A stretch of 64,000 nucleotides of DNA from Hydrangea macrophylla. Its lineage: Eukaryota; Streptophyta; Magnoliopsida; Cornales; Hydrangeaceae. Within the stretch, counting starts at the first letter, position 1, and each line of letters opens with the position of its first letter. Shown one piece after another: positions 23,965 through 35,925 of this stretch. The stretch spans positions 108,467,580 to 108,531,579 of the forward strand of contig CM066983.1 of assembly GCA_033977485.1 (NCBI GenBank), given 5' to 3'. Below the pieces are notes generated by a model, which ran no database searches, was not told the origin of the DNA, and saw only the letters and a list, made by a program, of their open reading frames with translations. Position numbers and translations under genes: made by a program.

Positions 23965-26247
23965 TCAATTAATCTTTTGTGCTTCCTTCAACCAAGAAAT
24001 AGCTTGGGGTAAAGCTCTTGACAACTTTCTAGTCAATTTGGTCTTTCTACTTTAGCATGGCTATGTATGGATCTCAAGTATCACATTTTTTGAAAAAAAT
24101 AAGGGGGGAAAAAAAAAGCATTCCTGCATGCTTTCTTATCTGTGGATGCATATCATGAAAGGATTCCGATATAAGTTATCGTATCCATTTCTTTTCAGGT
24201 TGCCTAAAGCCTTTAATATTCATAATCTAGTTTTACATGAACAAACGAGAGCTTGTCATATCCTCCTGTTAAATAACTTAATTGTTGACTATTTCAATAT
24301 TTCTGTAACAGGTCCCCAAATATTTTGCAGTTCTCATCACTGTAACGGACATGCTCACATCACCCGAGGTGCAACATGTGGTTTTGAGTTTTGGATGCTG
24401 AAGAACAAAACTCCATGTGTGTGTGAACTTGTCCTAAATACTATACTTCAGAATAGACGCTGATTTGTGATTCATAGCTTATCACTTTTGGTGGAGTTGG
24501 TACATGTTTTGTTGAATCATTTGGGTTTTTATTTATATGAAGCGTGAAGAATTTTGTGATTGTTGAATGAAAATTTACAGGGCAATGTAAATCCCAAGTA
24601 AACACCATTAGGACTCCAAGCCTTTGGAGATTAATGTTATACAGGATTTGATGTTGATGTTCCAAGGAATTTCTTGAGGAATCCACATTTCCTATGGAAA
24701 GCAGTTCTAGTTTTCTTTGCTGAGGTAAGTAAGTCCACTTGAAGTACTCGCTGCCTGCTTTTATTTCTTAAGTATCACGTGGCATGCTGATGTTCTCCAG
24801 CCATTGAGCGTGTTATTTGTGTGGGACTTGCGCCCCTACCTACTGGGGCTTCATTATCTGTGATTCTGTGGGTCCCCTACACTCATTTTCTTGAGGGTAA
24901 CGCATCAGTGTAAGGTGTTTGGAGGATTCGAAGTAGTAGAATCATTTTTGTTTGGTTTCTTTAGTTAGTGAAGGAACAAATATGTTCTGAATGATGGGGT
25001 ATTCGGCAAAAATGATTATGCATTTTATTCTAAAGAAATCGTTTTTTTCAGAAAATGTTCCGCAGGTGATTGAATATTTTCTAGTGATTGAACATTTTCT
25101 AGTGCTTGAAAATTTCAAGGTACTATTTTCAAATGCTGGGCAAAGCAAATGCAATGAATTGATATCCATGGATCGTCGCCAATTGCTCCAAACATTTAGC
25201 AACGCATATCGAGCTATAACCAAAATAAATGTTTGTATTGTCTGATGTTGAATGGTTTAGGGCAGTAATTGTTGTGATAAGTGTCTTTTTCTTGCTCAAA
25301 TTACTCACTAAGCAATGAGTAGTGGCCTATTTCTGCCTCCATGGTTGTAAGCATTATAGAGGAATGACATGGTGTCAGACTCAAGTCATGTGTTTGGGTC
25401 CTTCCTGATGAGAACACCAGTATGAGGATAGGAGAAGTTTTAAGGCACCTCGAAGGTACTACTTAGCATGTAGATGTGGTGTGCAGTAGCAAATAGGATT
25501 GAGTTATTTAGATGAGACTCATGCCTTTATATACATGGGGTCCTATTTCCGGGGCTCGTTCAATCAGCTCTCATTAGTTGAATCCGCTCTCATTAGCTGC
25601 AGGATACCACGTTAGCCCGAGAGTAACTAAAAGTTTATTCCATAGAAGTTTTTTGAAATGTCGTTTGGAATAATCAATAAGTGATCACACGCGAATAACT
25701 CTTATGAGTTGTGATGTCTTCCATTTTAAATGAATGTCGCCACTTTGGGTGGAGCATTTGACTTTCAAAGGTTCTGGATAAATGTATTTTGTTTATCTTA
25801 CTTCACGGGTATTAGAAAGCAAACCTTAATTATGTCCTGTTTGGCAAAATTCTTGATTGCTGAAACTGCAATCATGGTTTGCCAAACAGGTAAGAGAACT
25901 GCAATTGGAAGCCCAATTGTCTGATTGAAGAGAGATTATCACCACTTGGAACTCATTCATGTGCTTGGGAGAGATTTCTCCGAGAAAAAGAAAGAAAGAG
26001 AGAAAAGTTTAACTTGCCAAAGAATTGTAATATTCTAATGTGCCCTCATATATATATTATACACGTGCGTTTGGTTTGTTCAACAACTAAAAAATCTTGG
26101 TTGCCCGATACCCACAAGAGTTTTTTATTAGTTGTCAGTTGTCACCACATCGCGGCTATGATTGAATTTCTTATTGTACCATATCAAATAAACATGGAAT
26201 CAGATGTGAAAGTGAAAATCCTGGTTATCCCAATTCCCACATCAATA
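23965..26247. other. cp29 3' region and gene-free spacer
   Basis: The first few hundred bases are probably 3' UTR. No other gene is supported. A small perfect hairpin lies at 25836-25890. Confidence 0.5.
25836..25890. repeat. 55-base perfect-stem hairpin
   Basis: CCTGTTTGGCAAA is repeated as its complement TTTGCCAAACAGG, with an inner GATTGC/GCAATC pair. It could be a minimal MITE relic or a random foldback; there is no flanking duplication. Confidence 0.75.
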
Positions 26248-26432
26248 AGGGTAAAGTTTGGGACACACCTATTCACACAATTTTTGGGACACAATCCAAA
26301 AGATGTGTCTATCTCTCTCCTGTGATGCCAGTGGACCCTACAGGGACACAGGAGAGAGAGGAGAGAGATAGACACATCTTTTGAGTTGTATCCCAAAAGC
26401 TGTGTGAACGGGTGTGTCCCAAGTATTATCCT
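26248..26432. mobile_element. Foldback MITE, family A, complete copy
   Basis: Arms TTTGGGACACACC / GGTGTGTCCCAAG, and inner arms AGATGTGTCTATCTCTCTCC / GAGAGATAGACACATCT, make a near-complete hairpin of about 185 bp. Its closest relative is 50582-50754. Confidence 0.85.
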
Positions 26433-27336
26433 ATGAGTAATGCTATTCCTTTTAAATTTGAATCTCAAATATGGTTTTCAAATAACTTAACATTAGTAAC
26501 ACATGCTGTGGGAGTAATTGGTAGTACCACATGCAGTGGTATGTGGTACAACTGACAAAACACAAATTGCAATAATGCCCCCTAGGATTTAACGCCTCCC
26601 TTGTTTCAAACTTTCAAGTGGGATTCACTTCTTTGTCCTACATAGCCATATAGCCCTTTACTTGGTATATTGGTTTCATCACATATCAAGCTATTTTGGT
26701 CATTGATAACTCTCAATTCATATATTAATCCACTTGTTAGTAAAACAAACATTTTGTTTATAATATTATCCTCTACATGAAATTGGATCCTAATTGTGAA
26801 TTCTTCTCTCCTGTCTCTCCCTCATATCAATTTGCAAAAACCAGAAGCTGAGATATTTTGAATGTTTCCTCAGACACTCTTTGTTAAATAAAATATTTTA
26901 TATATTAGTTGGATGGCTGATTTGGATTCTAAGAAGTAGAAAATAATACCTACATAACTATTGACTCTATTTGAAGGGAAGGGACAACAACATAGCTAGA
27001 ATATGTTTCCCTATGGGAAGTCTGTCAGTGACCAATGTAAATTATGAAATGTAATGACCATACAAACTACCTCTTTATGCCAAATTCTCTCCTGTGTTTT
27101 TAACACTTGTTTGGTCAGTAATATGAGGCCCAGAGCATTGTATTTTAAGTCTCTGAATTAATCATATCCTTAGATGTGAAAAATCTCAGCGGACAAGAAT
27201 TGTGGAAGAAAGTGCGAGGAAATATTGGTTTTGAATCAAAACCAAAATCTCAAAAACTTAAGTGAATCACTTGCCTGGGTAACAAAAGCATCATTAGCTG
27301 CTTCATTCTTGTGCTGTAGGTGCATCTATGGTATTG

Positions 27337-27409
<73 letters not shown>

Positions 27410-28404
27410 CCCTTCTACAAATTTTTAAGTTTCACCTTTTTTTACAAATCTTCTTCGCAAGAAAATGCATTACATTTCCATATAGAGTGAACTTTTATTC
27501 AAACTATCACCCATATGTTGTGTGACACTTTTTATTTATTTATAAATTCCTTGACAGTAACTAGCTAATCTTTAGTGCTTTTACTCATAATCTATGAACT
27601 AGTATCATTTTCAATTCTATTGGCGTAACTTAAAACCTTTCTTCCCTGCTACATATAAATCAGACGTATAGCTGTAACTCAAAAGTTTTTATGGAAGTTT
27701 TGCAGCTCTGATTTTCTGTTGTTTTTATGTTGATTGTTGTCCATTTATATCTTGATATAAAGGCCATAATGCCAAATAATTTCAACGACTCAACAGAAAA
27801 GATATTCGAAGTTTCTTCAAACTTCTAAAATTGAAATTAGGAAAGGAGTCTCTAGGAATTGACATACTTTATATCCAAAGTGATTTTAATCCGAAGTCTC
27901 TTGTACGAATTTATATCTCATCTCAGTAGTAAAGAACTGGTCTCTTGGTGGAAGTAGGTGGTGTTATGTCTAAGCATGTTAATTCTCTTGTGTGTATCCT
28001 TTTCCCTTGTCAGATATAATTCTTTCCAGTTGGTGGTTTAATTATTTTTCCACAGTGTAAAATCCAAAAACTTTGCGGTTATGAAAGTGGTTTTCACATT
28101 TTCTATCTCATGATCCCCAGAAATTATGTATGCGAAGGTTTCCCAATTTGTGTAGGCGAACTTTCAATACCCATTTTCTTCTGATGATTCGTATCATTAT
28201 ATTTATACCAACTGGTCTTATTTTTACAGTAAGAAGGGCACGAGTGAAACTTAAGGACAAAAGTAGATGGAATTTGGTAATGCTAAATGTGTAAGGTTTG
28301 TCCAACTATTTCCTTATAGTAGTTTATAGTTGTTTATTCGCTGTCACTATTGCTTCATAACTGTGTTGTTTCAATCAAAAACTTACATTTTATATCTGTT
28401 TTCA
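26433..28404. other. Gene-free spacer upstream of the CNGC pseudogene
   Basis: It contains a 67-base (CT)n tract at 27341-27407. A short first exon of the CNGC gene would be expected here, but I could not identify one. Confidence 0.5.
27341..27407. repeat. (CT)n microsatellite, 67 bases
   Basis: Uninterrupted CT repeat, one of the longest in the window. Confidence 0.95.
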
Positions 28405-31400
28405 GATTTCAAGATGACCTTGAAACTGCAACATATGAACCATCCAACAAAGGATATTGTTTAATTTCACATCTATGAAAAATAAGAATCAGACACATAA
28501 CTCATTCATCAAGAATTCTCCAATGAGAGCAATAGGCAAGCCCTTTAAGAAAAGACAACTTACTAGAGTCTTCTCCGAGGACTACGGGGTTGTGCAGAGG
28601 AAGATTCTTGATCCCCGAGGACCTGTCGTAAGCCGATGGAACAGATGTTTCTTACTAGCATGATTGGTCTCACTTTTCGTGGACCCCCTATTCTTTTACT
28701 TGCCAGAGGTTAAGAAGGAAGCGTGCATGGATGTTAGTGTGCGCCTCGAGATAGTTCTTACGATCATTCGATCAGCTGTGGATGTGTTTTATGTGTTTCA
28801 GATTTTGGTGCGGTTTAGAATGGCTTATGTGGCACCTTCCTCTCGGGTTTTTGGGAGAGGAGAGCTTGTTATAGACCCTTCAAAGATTGGTTCGAAGTAT
28901 CTTCGCAAGGACTTTTGGCTTGACTTAGTGGCTGCTCTACCCGTCCCACAGGTATTGACTTATGGAATTAGACTTACTATGAAGTTGCAAGTTTTTGCTT
29001 TTCAATTCTTCAATTTTGTTTTTGATTTTGTTCCTGTTGTGAAAGTCACATAGCCATCATATTACTGTTTTTCCAAACCAGGTATTACTTGGTTTGCAAA
29101 AACTTCAATTATTGGGGAATTTTTAAGTCGAGCATGGGCTCCTATGTAGCCAAAACGTTGCTACACAAACACCGAACTATTTAGAGCAATTTAAGACTAG
29201 ACATGGACTCCTTTGCTATAGGAGGTCTTCAACCGAACATTTGAATTTACAAAATCGGTTTCAAGTCTTCCCAAACAGCCTCTACGAATTAGATTATGCT
29301 TCATTTGATGGCCAAGTGATTATTGGAAAAGAAGATCGGAGAAAATGAAAAAATCCATTGAATCTTACAATCGAATCCAATTTTTTTTTATTCCTTCCTC
29401 TTTCAATACTAAACAACATTTTATTTTTTAATTTTCTTTTCCTTTATTTTCTCTTTTTCAGGTGTTGGTTCGGGCTGCAATTCCACCCTGGATGAGTTCA
29501 AAAATGATGAATTTGGAAACGATCCTGCGGTTTATTATCATTTGTCGGTTTGTACTTAGGCTGTATCATACATTTCCTCTCTCATCTCAAATAATCAAGA
29601 CCACTGGGGTTGTTATGAAAATAGTTTGGGTAGGAGCAGCATATAATCTCATTCTCTACATGTTGGCTAGCCATGTAAGCCATTTTCGTCATTCTCTATC
29701 TTGTTAGCAATAAGGTGTCATTAACATCTTCCTTGCAACATTGAAGCATTTTACTAAGTTCCTATGTATATATATATATCTAACTTTTCAAAATTGTTTT
29801 CTTACCCAATGTATTTTATGTTGTATGCATTTGTATCCCTATTTTATTTTTTCATTTTTTTTTATTTACACCCCTTTTAAACTCGGAAATCTTTCACTTT
29901 GTCCTTCAAATTTTCTAATTTTCACTCAAATAAACATCTTATTTACTCAATTTGCCCCAAGTTTTATTAGGGCTTATACATATTCTTTTTTAAAATGCCT
30001 ATATATGGTTATACGTGACCGAATTCATTGATATTTCCTTGTTATTTATTTATTTATTTTTTCTTTTAAGGTTATTGGTTCATGTTGGTGCCTACTAGCA
30101 ATTGAGAGACAAGAAGAGTGTTGGCAAAAAGTTTGTCATCTTCAGCAACCAGATTGCCAGTATCGGTATTTCAGCTGTCATAGCTTAGACGATTCTAGTA
30201 GAATTTCTTGGTTTAATTCTAGCGATATTTCTAGTCTATGCGATCCAAGGGGTGGCTACTTTGAGTTTGGCATATATTCTGATGCCTTGACTTATGGAGT
30301 TACATTGGCAAAGTTCTTTGATACATACTGTTACTGTTTCTGGTGAGGCCTGAGAAGCTTGAGGTAACTAAGTGCCTGTTTGGTAACCAATTATTTGAGT
30401 TTACTTTTTGAGTCCGTTTGGTAAAAAGATGAAAAAAGATCAACATTATTTGAAAAAGTTGAAAATTCTCTATTTCTCACAGCAGTACCCTAGGTTTAAC
30501 AGCTTTTAGAAAAAAACACTATAGGAAAAGTCTCTTTTAAAAAAATCTCTTATTCCCACAAAGATCCCTAACGGTCTATAAGTAGCACACTAGATATTCT
30601 AATATATGATCAACTGCTCCAGTTGTTATCTTATCCTGTTTAAATGTAGACGCTGCTTGGGTGTAAGTCCTGTTGTCTAGAAAAGAACTGGTTCTAAACA
30701 GTTTGGTGTTTGTTTGTAGCTGCTTTTTGGTCACAGTGGAATCCATGACACAATTACAAATAATATAAAAATTGGCTCTTTATCAAAACAGCACACTACC
30801 AGTTTTCATAAAAATCAGATTGAAGTGAAACTGGGTTCGAAGTTGATCCTTTTTAAAGAATTCCCAAACAGGCGCAAAGGCATAAGAACAAGAAAATCTG
30901 ATCCTGTCTGAATTCACTCTAGTTCTTGTCTTAGTATTGAAGCGATTCTGAAGTTTGCTGTTGTAATAAACTTTATGTTTCTTTTTAATTGTGCAGCTCT
31001 ATAGGGCAAAATTTCGAAACAAGCACATGTATCACTGAAAACATTTATGCTACTATCATTCCAGTTCTGGGGTTGGTTCTTTTCACGTTGCTCATTGGGA
31101 ATATGCAAGTAAGTTTTTTTTTTTAGATGCAAACAAGGTGCCCACTGAGTAATGTTTCTTGTTCGCTAATCCCTAATCAACCATCTAACCAGATCCAAGT
31201 ACTTAGGCCTGTTTGGATTGGCTGTTGTTTTTGCGTTAAGGTAGAACGTAGACGCCCTAATCACAAGTGCATGGTGGACATTAAGAAAAAGAATGCTAAA
31301 ATCCCTATTCTGCTTCATGCCACGTTGACGCTGAAGCACATCGGGACACCAAACAGACTTTTGAGGCTCTAAAGTGCTTCCAGATTAATATATGCGTTTG

Positions 31401-32330
31401 GGAAGTGATACTAAAGAGGCGATTTGGTCCATCAATTCATGCTTTTTCCTATTAATTAAATTTGACAATTGCTTGGCTAGCATGTTAAAATTTGTTTCAT
31501 AAGTCATAACAAAGCCTGGTTTGGTTAACTATTCTTTTTTGACATTTCACACATTTGCATCTCATTTTCAATATTCTTACTCCTTTTTTGTTTCTCTCTT
31601 TCCAGTAATAGAAATACCTCCAATCCAATTGTATGAGGCTAGAGGAATGGAGGATTATAAGGATGGATACAGAACGATGGATGCATCACAGGCAGCTACC
31701 GCATGAATTGAAGGAAAGTGTATGTAGGTACGATCAGTATAGATGAGTTACAACTAGGGGGGTTGATGAAGAAGCTATTCTTAAAAGCCTTCCATTGGAT
31801 TTAAGACGAGACATCAAGCGTTATCTGTGCCTTGATCTTGTTCGACGAGTAAGCCCTCGCGCCTTTGCTTCGTATCAATCATGACAGAAATTCGTGCAAC
31901 TTTTCACATAGCTGTAGAGATTATTTAAATTATGATAACTTAAGCAACCAACTTCATTGTTTATAGTTGTTTATATCGGGTATATATCAAGATTTGACAT
32001 ATTTCTGTGGATATTACTTTCCAAAACTCCATAAATGTGGGTCAAGTAAAGGTCATCCAAACTTGATGACATGGGTCGGACATATTAGAGTTAGCTATTG
32101 TAATTTTTAGTTTTAATAGCTTTAGGGTAGTTTAGTCTTTTACTTTCTATTAGGATAATACTGTATACCTAGATATGTTATTATTGTCTCTTCTTTTCTA
32201 TGGTATTCATTCATTCAGTTTTTGTGTTATGAGAAACTTTAGCTCTCTTTTCTCTTTTCCCTTTGTTATTTTCTTGATTATTTAATATATTCACATGGTA
32301 TCAGAGCAGGTTCGAATCTCATCCACGATT

Positions 32331-32424
32331 TTTTGCTCCTGTTGCTAAAATGACTTTTGCGGGGTTTTTCCCAGCAATATGGTATGGATTACGAGGAGAC
32401 TTTTGCTCCTGTTGCTAAAATGAC
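32331..32424 (+). repeat. 24-bp direct repeat at the copia deletion junction
   Basis: The 24 bases at 32331-32354 recur identically at 32401-32424, 70 bases later. The second copy lies in its proper place in the RT coding sequence; the first lies a few bases downstream of the primer site. Confidence 0.93.
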
Positions 32425-33696
32425 TACTGTTCGTGCTCTTATTGCTGTTGCTTCTGTTTGTCAATGGCATATAACTCAGATAAATGTTAAAAATGCTTTC
32501 TTGAATGGAGACCTCCAAGAGGAGGTTTATATGGTTCCTCCTCCGGGTGTTCCTCATGGTCCAGGTGAAGTTTGCAGGCTTAAGAAAGTCTTATATGGTC
32601 TTAAACAAGCCCCTCGAGCTTGGTTTGAGAAGTTTTCCACTGTGATTACCTCATTTGGGTTTTCTCCGAGTGAGTATGATTCAACTCTCTTTATCAGGTG
32701 TACCACTGCTGGTCGTATTATGCTTTCTTTGTATGTTAATGACATGATTATTACTGGTGATGATGTTGATGGGATTGCAGTGTTGAAGTCTGAATTAGCT
32801 CGTTGTTTTGAAATGAAGGACTTAGGTCCACTACGTTATTTTTGGGGATTGAAGTGGCCTTTTCTCCAAAAGGTTATCTTCTTTCTCAGTCTAAGTATAC
32901 AAGTGACAGTCTTGAGCGTGCTCGCCTCACTGATAATAAGATTGTTGATACCCCTTTAGAGCTTAATGTTCGTCTTTCTCCTTCTGATGGTGTTCCTTTG
33001 CCTGATCCTATCTTATATCGCACTATTGTTGGTAGCTTGGTTTATTTTACTGTTACTCGTCCGGATATTGCTCATGATGTTCATGTTGTTAGTCAGTTTG
33101 TTACTTCCCCTACTACAGTTCATTGGGCTGGTGTTCATTGTATTTTGAAGTACTTGAGAGGCACTCGGTTTCAAAGTCTTTTACTTTCGTCATCTTCTTC
33201 CTTGGAGCTGCGTACATACTCTGATGCTGATTGGGCCGGTGATCCGACAGATTCCAAGTCTGTTACTGGATATTGTATATTTTTGGGTGATTATCTCATT
33301 TCTTGGAAGAGCAAGAAGCAAGATGTTGTTGCTGTGTCTTCCACAGAAGCTGAGTATCGTGCTATGGCTTCGACTACACGTGAGGTTATTTGGTTATGCC
33401 GGCTACTTACAGATATGGGTGTCTCATGTACTCGCCCTTCGCCTATGTATTGTAATAATAAAAGTGTTATTCAGATTGCTCATAATTCAGTTTTCCAAGA
33501 GAGGACAAAGCATATAGAGATTGATTGTCACATTACTCGTCATCACTTTAAGCATGGAGCTATCACTTTGCCTTTTGTTTCTTCTTTCACGCAGATTGCT
33601 GATTTGTATACAAAGTCACATCCGATTCAGCGTTTTTGCTTTTTAGTTGGCAAACTCTCTATGCTTCTAGCTGCAGCATGCTATTGTAATTATTAG
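32357..33696 (+). pseudogene. copia RT-RNase H remnant
   Basis: It starts within reverse transcriptase (MDYEETFAPVAKM...), continues with NAFLNGDLQEEVYM and LYGLKQAPRAWF, then SLYVND in place of the usual YVDD (catalytic Asp to Asn). A one-base deletion in a T run near 32840-32845 shifts the frame within the RYF segment. The second frame carries RNase H (YSDADWAG, STEAEYRAM) and the pol C terminus, stopping at 33694-33696. It is inactive on three counts: N-terminal deletion, altered active site and frameshift. Confidence 0.9.
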
Positions 33697-35004
33697 TTTT
33701 ATTAGCTTTAGGGTAGTTTAGTCTTTTACTTTCTATTAGGGTAATACTGTATACCTAGATATGTTATTATTGTCTCTTCTTTTCTATGGTATTCATTCAT
33801 TCAGTTTTTGTGTTATGAGAAACTCTAGCTCTCTTTTCTCTTTTCCCTTTGTTATTTTCTTGATTATTTAATATATTCACAGGACATAGCTGACACGACA
33901 TGTCATGTTGCACGGCATGCTGGGATGGGATGCAACCCTAGTCCCTTGATATGGCACCACTCGGCCAATGTGGTTGCATGGTCCATGGAGCAGGTAAAAT
34001 AATAAAGAGAGAACATATTAGAAGTTTGGGAAAAAATTAAACAGGGCTCGGCCGGACCTGTTGCTTGTCGGGCCAACCTGCCAGCATGATAGGACCCATC
34101 AAACTTGGTGGGTAAGCCCGTTGAACACCTCAAATTCTAAATAATCCCCGATGACACACTCTCTTACTATGACCTTCACTCTAAGCTTGAAAAATTGTGT
34201 AATTGTTTAATCACCCAGTTGCTCCAGAAACTCAAGATATTACAGGATATGCCCAATAATGTATATCATGCTTCAAAAGTAATTACTTGATCCTAATGGA
34301 AACAGGTGCCAATCTTTGATCTAATGGATGACCGTATGCTAGACGCAATATGCGAAAGACTCAAACCAGTTCTATGCACCCCGGGGACTTGCTTAGTCCG
34401 AGAGGGCGATCCTGTCAATGAAATGCTCTTTATCATCCGAGGCCATCTAGACTCTTACACCACCGATGGAGGCCGTACTGGGTTCTTCAACTCATGCCAC
34501 ACAGGCCCTGGTGACCTTTGTGGTGACGAGTTGATGACGTGGGCCCTCGAGCCCAGCCAAAGTCACATCCTCCCCTCTTCCACACGCACGGTAAAAGCCA
34601 TCTCTCTGAAGTCGAAGCTTTTGCTCTAGTTTTAGATGATGTGAAGTATGTAGCATCACAATTTCGAAAGCTACATAGTAAAGCACACACTTAGATTTCA
34701 CTCGCACCAATGGAGGACTTGGGCTGCACGGTTCATACAAGTGGCTTGGTTTAGATACAAAGGGCGGAAAGAGGCGGCTGCACTTAAGGCTAGGGAGAGT
34801 CACATGATGGACTCTATACCCCAATCGTCCACGGAAGAAATGGGTGAGTATTTTGAATCACTGACCTCGGTTTCAGCTGTTTCTGCAGCTATAGTGGCGG
34901 CAAGTACTAGGAGGGGTGGAAGCGAGAGGTGTGGATATCACTTTGAGCAACTAAAGTCTTTACGTAGGCCAGTTAAACCTGATTTTCCAGTTGAAGATAG
35001 GTGA

Positions 35005-35925
35005 TGTGGGTTTAATAATATATATATATATATACATATATTTGGTATGATACGTTTAAGGTTTTGTGAGTTGTATATGCAAGTGTAATGTCATTTTTCT
35101 CTGTAAACAGGGGATAAAAATATGTTTGTTTTATTGGGAGAGAAGGTGCCCTAGTATGTTGATATTGAAGGACTTTTGTTCCTCTGTTTTCTATTAGTTC
35201 TGTTGATTTGATATGGAAAGTTTGGTGAGATGAAACATTACAACAAGCTCTAATAAGTGCCCCTTCTATTATCATTATCCTTGTTTATTTTTGTTGAATG
35301 TAACCTCCATAAGCCAACTAGGGTGAAAATTGAAATGGTGAAGTCTTGCAAGGTTTGTTTGGAAATGGCCTAAAAGTTGATAATTTCTCTAAATGGTTTC
35401 TATGTCAATAAACATTAGTTAGTTTGACAAAGAACTTGTTTTTTAAGATTCTTTCTTTTTAAATCGGGCATGAACTTTTACTTAATAAAATGAGGGTGTT
35501 AAAGTGATGACTTTTGTTTACAGTCGTTGAATCCAGTTTTCAGTCTGTAGTCGTTGGATTCAGTTTTCAATCTGTAAAATTATTTCAGTACTCTTAATAA
35601 AAACTGTATCCAACGGTTGTAAACCGAAGTCAGTGAGGACTCACTGATGCTGTAAACATGTATATTTCAAACACCTAAATATTTAGAACCAGTTCGTTTA
35701 GCAAAAATCCGACTTTGACACTTTCCAAACAGGCTCTAAGAAGTAAAATCGGGATTTCATTTGGATTGAGTGACCTATGAGTTAATGAGTAGACAATAAG
35801 AGGAGACCAACCCTTCTATATATCTCATTATCTCCAATGATGGGGCATATAAGAAGAAGAAATATATATATATATATATATATATATGTGTCACTCTGCC
35901 CAAATCAACATAACCCAAATAGTAT
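35005..35925. other. Spacer between the CNGC pseudogene and the PPR gene
   Basis: It contains (TA)n tracts (35022-35034, 35862-35886) and a small foldback element. The likely promoter and 5' leader of the PPR gene are here, but no clear TATA box can be separated from the TA repeat. Confidence 0.5.
35508..35632. repeat. Small foldback element with tandem 27-bp arm
   Basis: TGACTTTTGTTTACAGTCG at the left pairs with an imperfect complement ending GAAGTCA at the right. The left arm contains two tandem copies of a roughly 27-base unit (GTCGTTG(A/G)AT...). Confidence 0.65.

Larger units (their letters stand above)
32083..33881 (+). mobile_element. Internally deleted Ty1-copia element in a CNGC intron
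   Basis: Target duplication GGACA at 32078-32082 and 33882-33886. The 5' LTR is 32083-32295 (213 bp, starting TATTAGAG rather than TGTTAG, ending TTCACA), with primer site TGGTATCAGAGC at 32296-32307. The interior keeps only the C-terminal half of pol (RT and RNase H); gag, protease and integrase are missing. The 3' LTR (about 33680-33881) closely matches the 5' one except for its damaged first bases. The element is non-autonomous. Confidence 0.93.
28405..35004 (+). pseudogene. CNGC15-like cyclic-nucleotide-gated channel pseudogene
   Basis: Exons approximately 28405-28951, 29462-29674, 30071-30363, 30997-31108, 31612-31848 and 34306-35004; internal boundaries fit GT..AG. Visible family features: FQDDLE near the start and FSEDYGVVQRKILDPRGPVVSRWNR, both CNGC15-like; transmembrane segments (VSLFVDPLFFYLP, DLVAALPVPQ); pore region with SSIGQNFETS and LFTLLIGNMQ; C-linker with WMHHR and LRRDIKRYLCLDLVRR; cyclic-nucleotide-binding domain with VREGDPVNEMLFIIRG; C terminus with AWFRYKGRKEAA. 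Lesions: in-frame TGA at 28661-28663, 30344-30346 and 31744-31746 at conserved Cys, Trp and Trp positions, a 2-base insertion near 34596 and another frame change near 34690. CNGC15 proteins are nuclear-envelope calcium channels in other plants. The last intron carries a copia insertion. The reading frame could not give a channel. Confidence 0.9.

Noticed and set aside
27225..27525. Ser/Leu-repeat small proteins
   Set aside because: They are translations of the CT microsatellite; the same applies to frames at 41026-41722.
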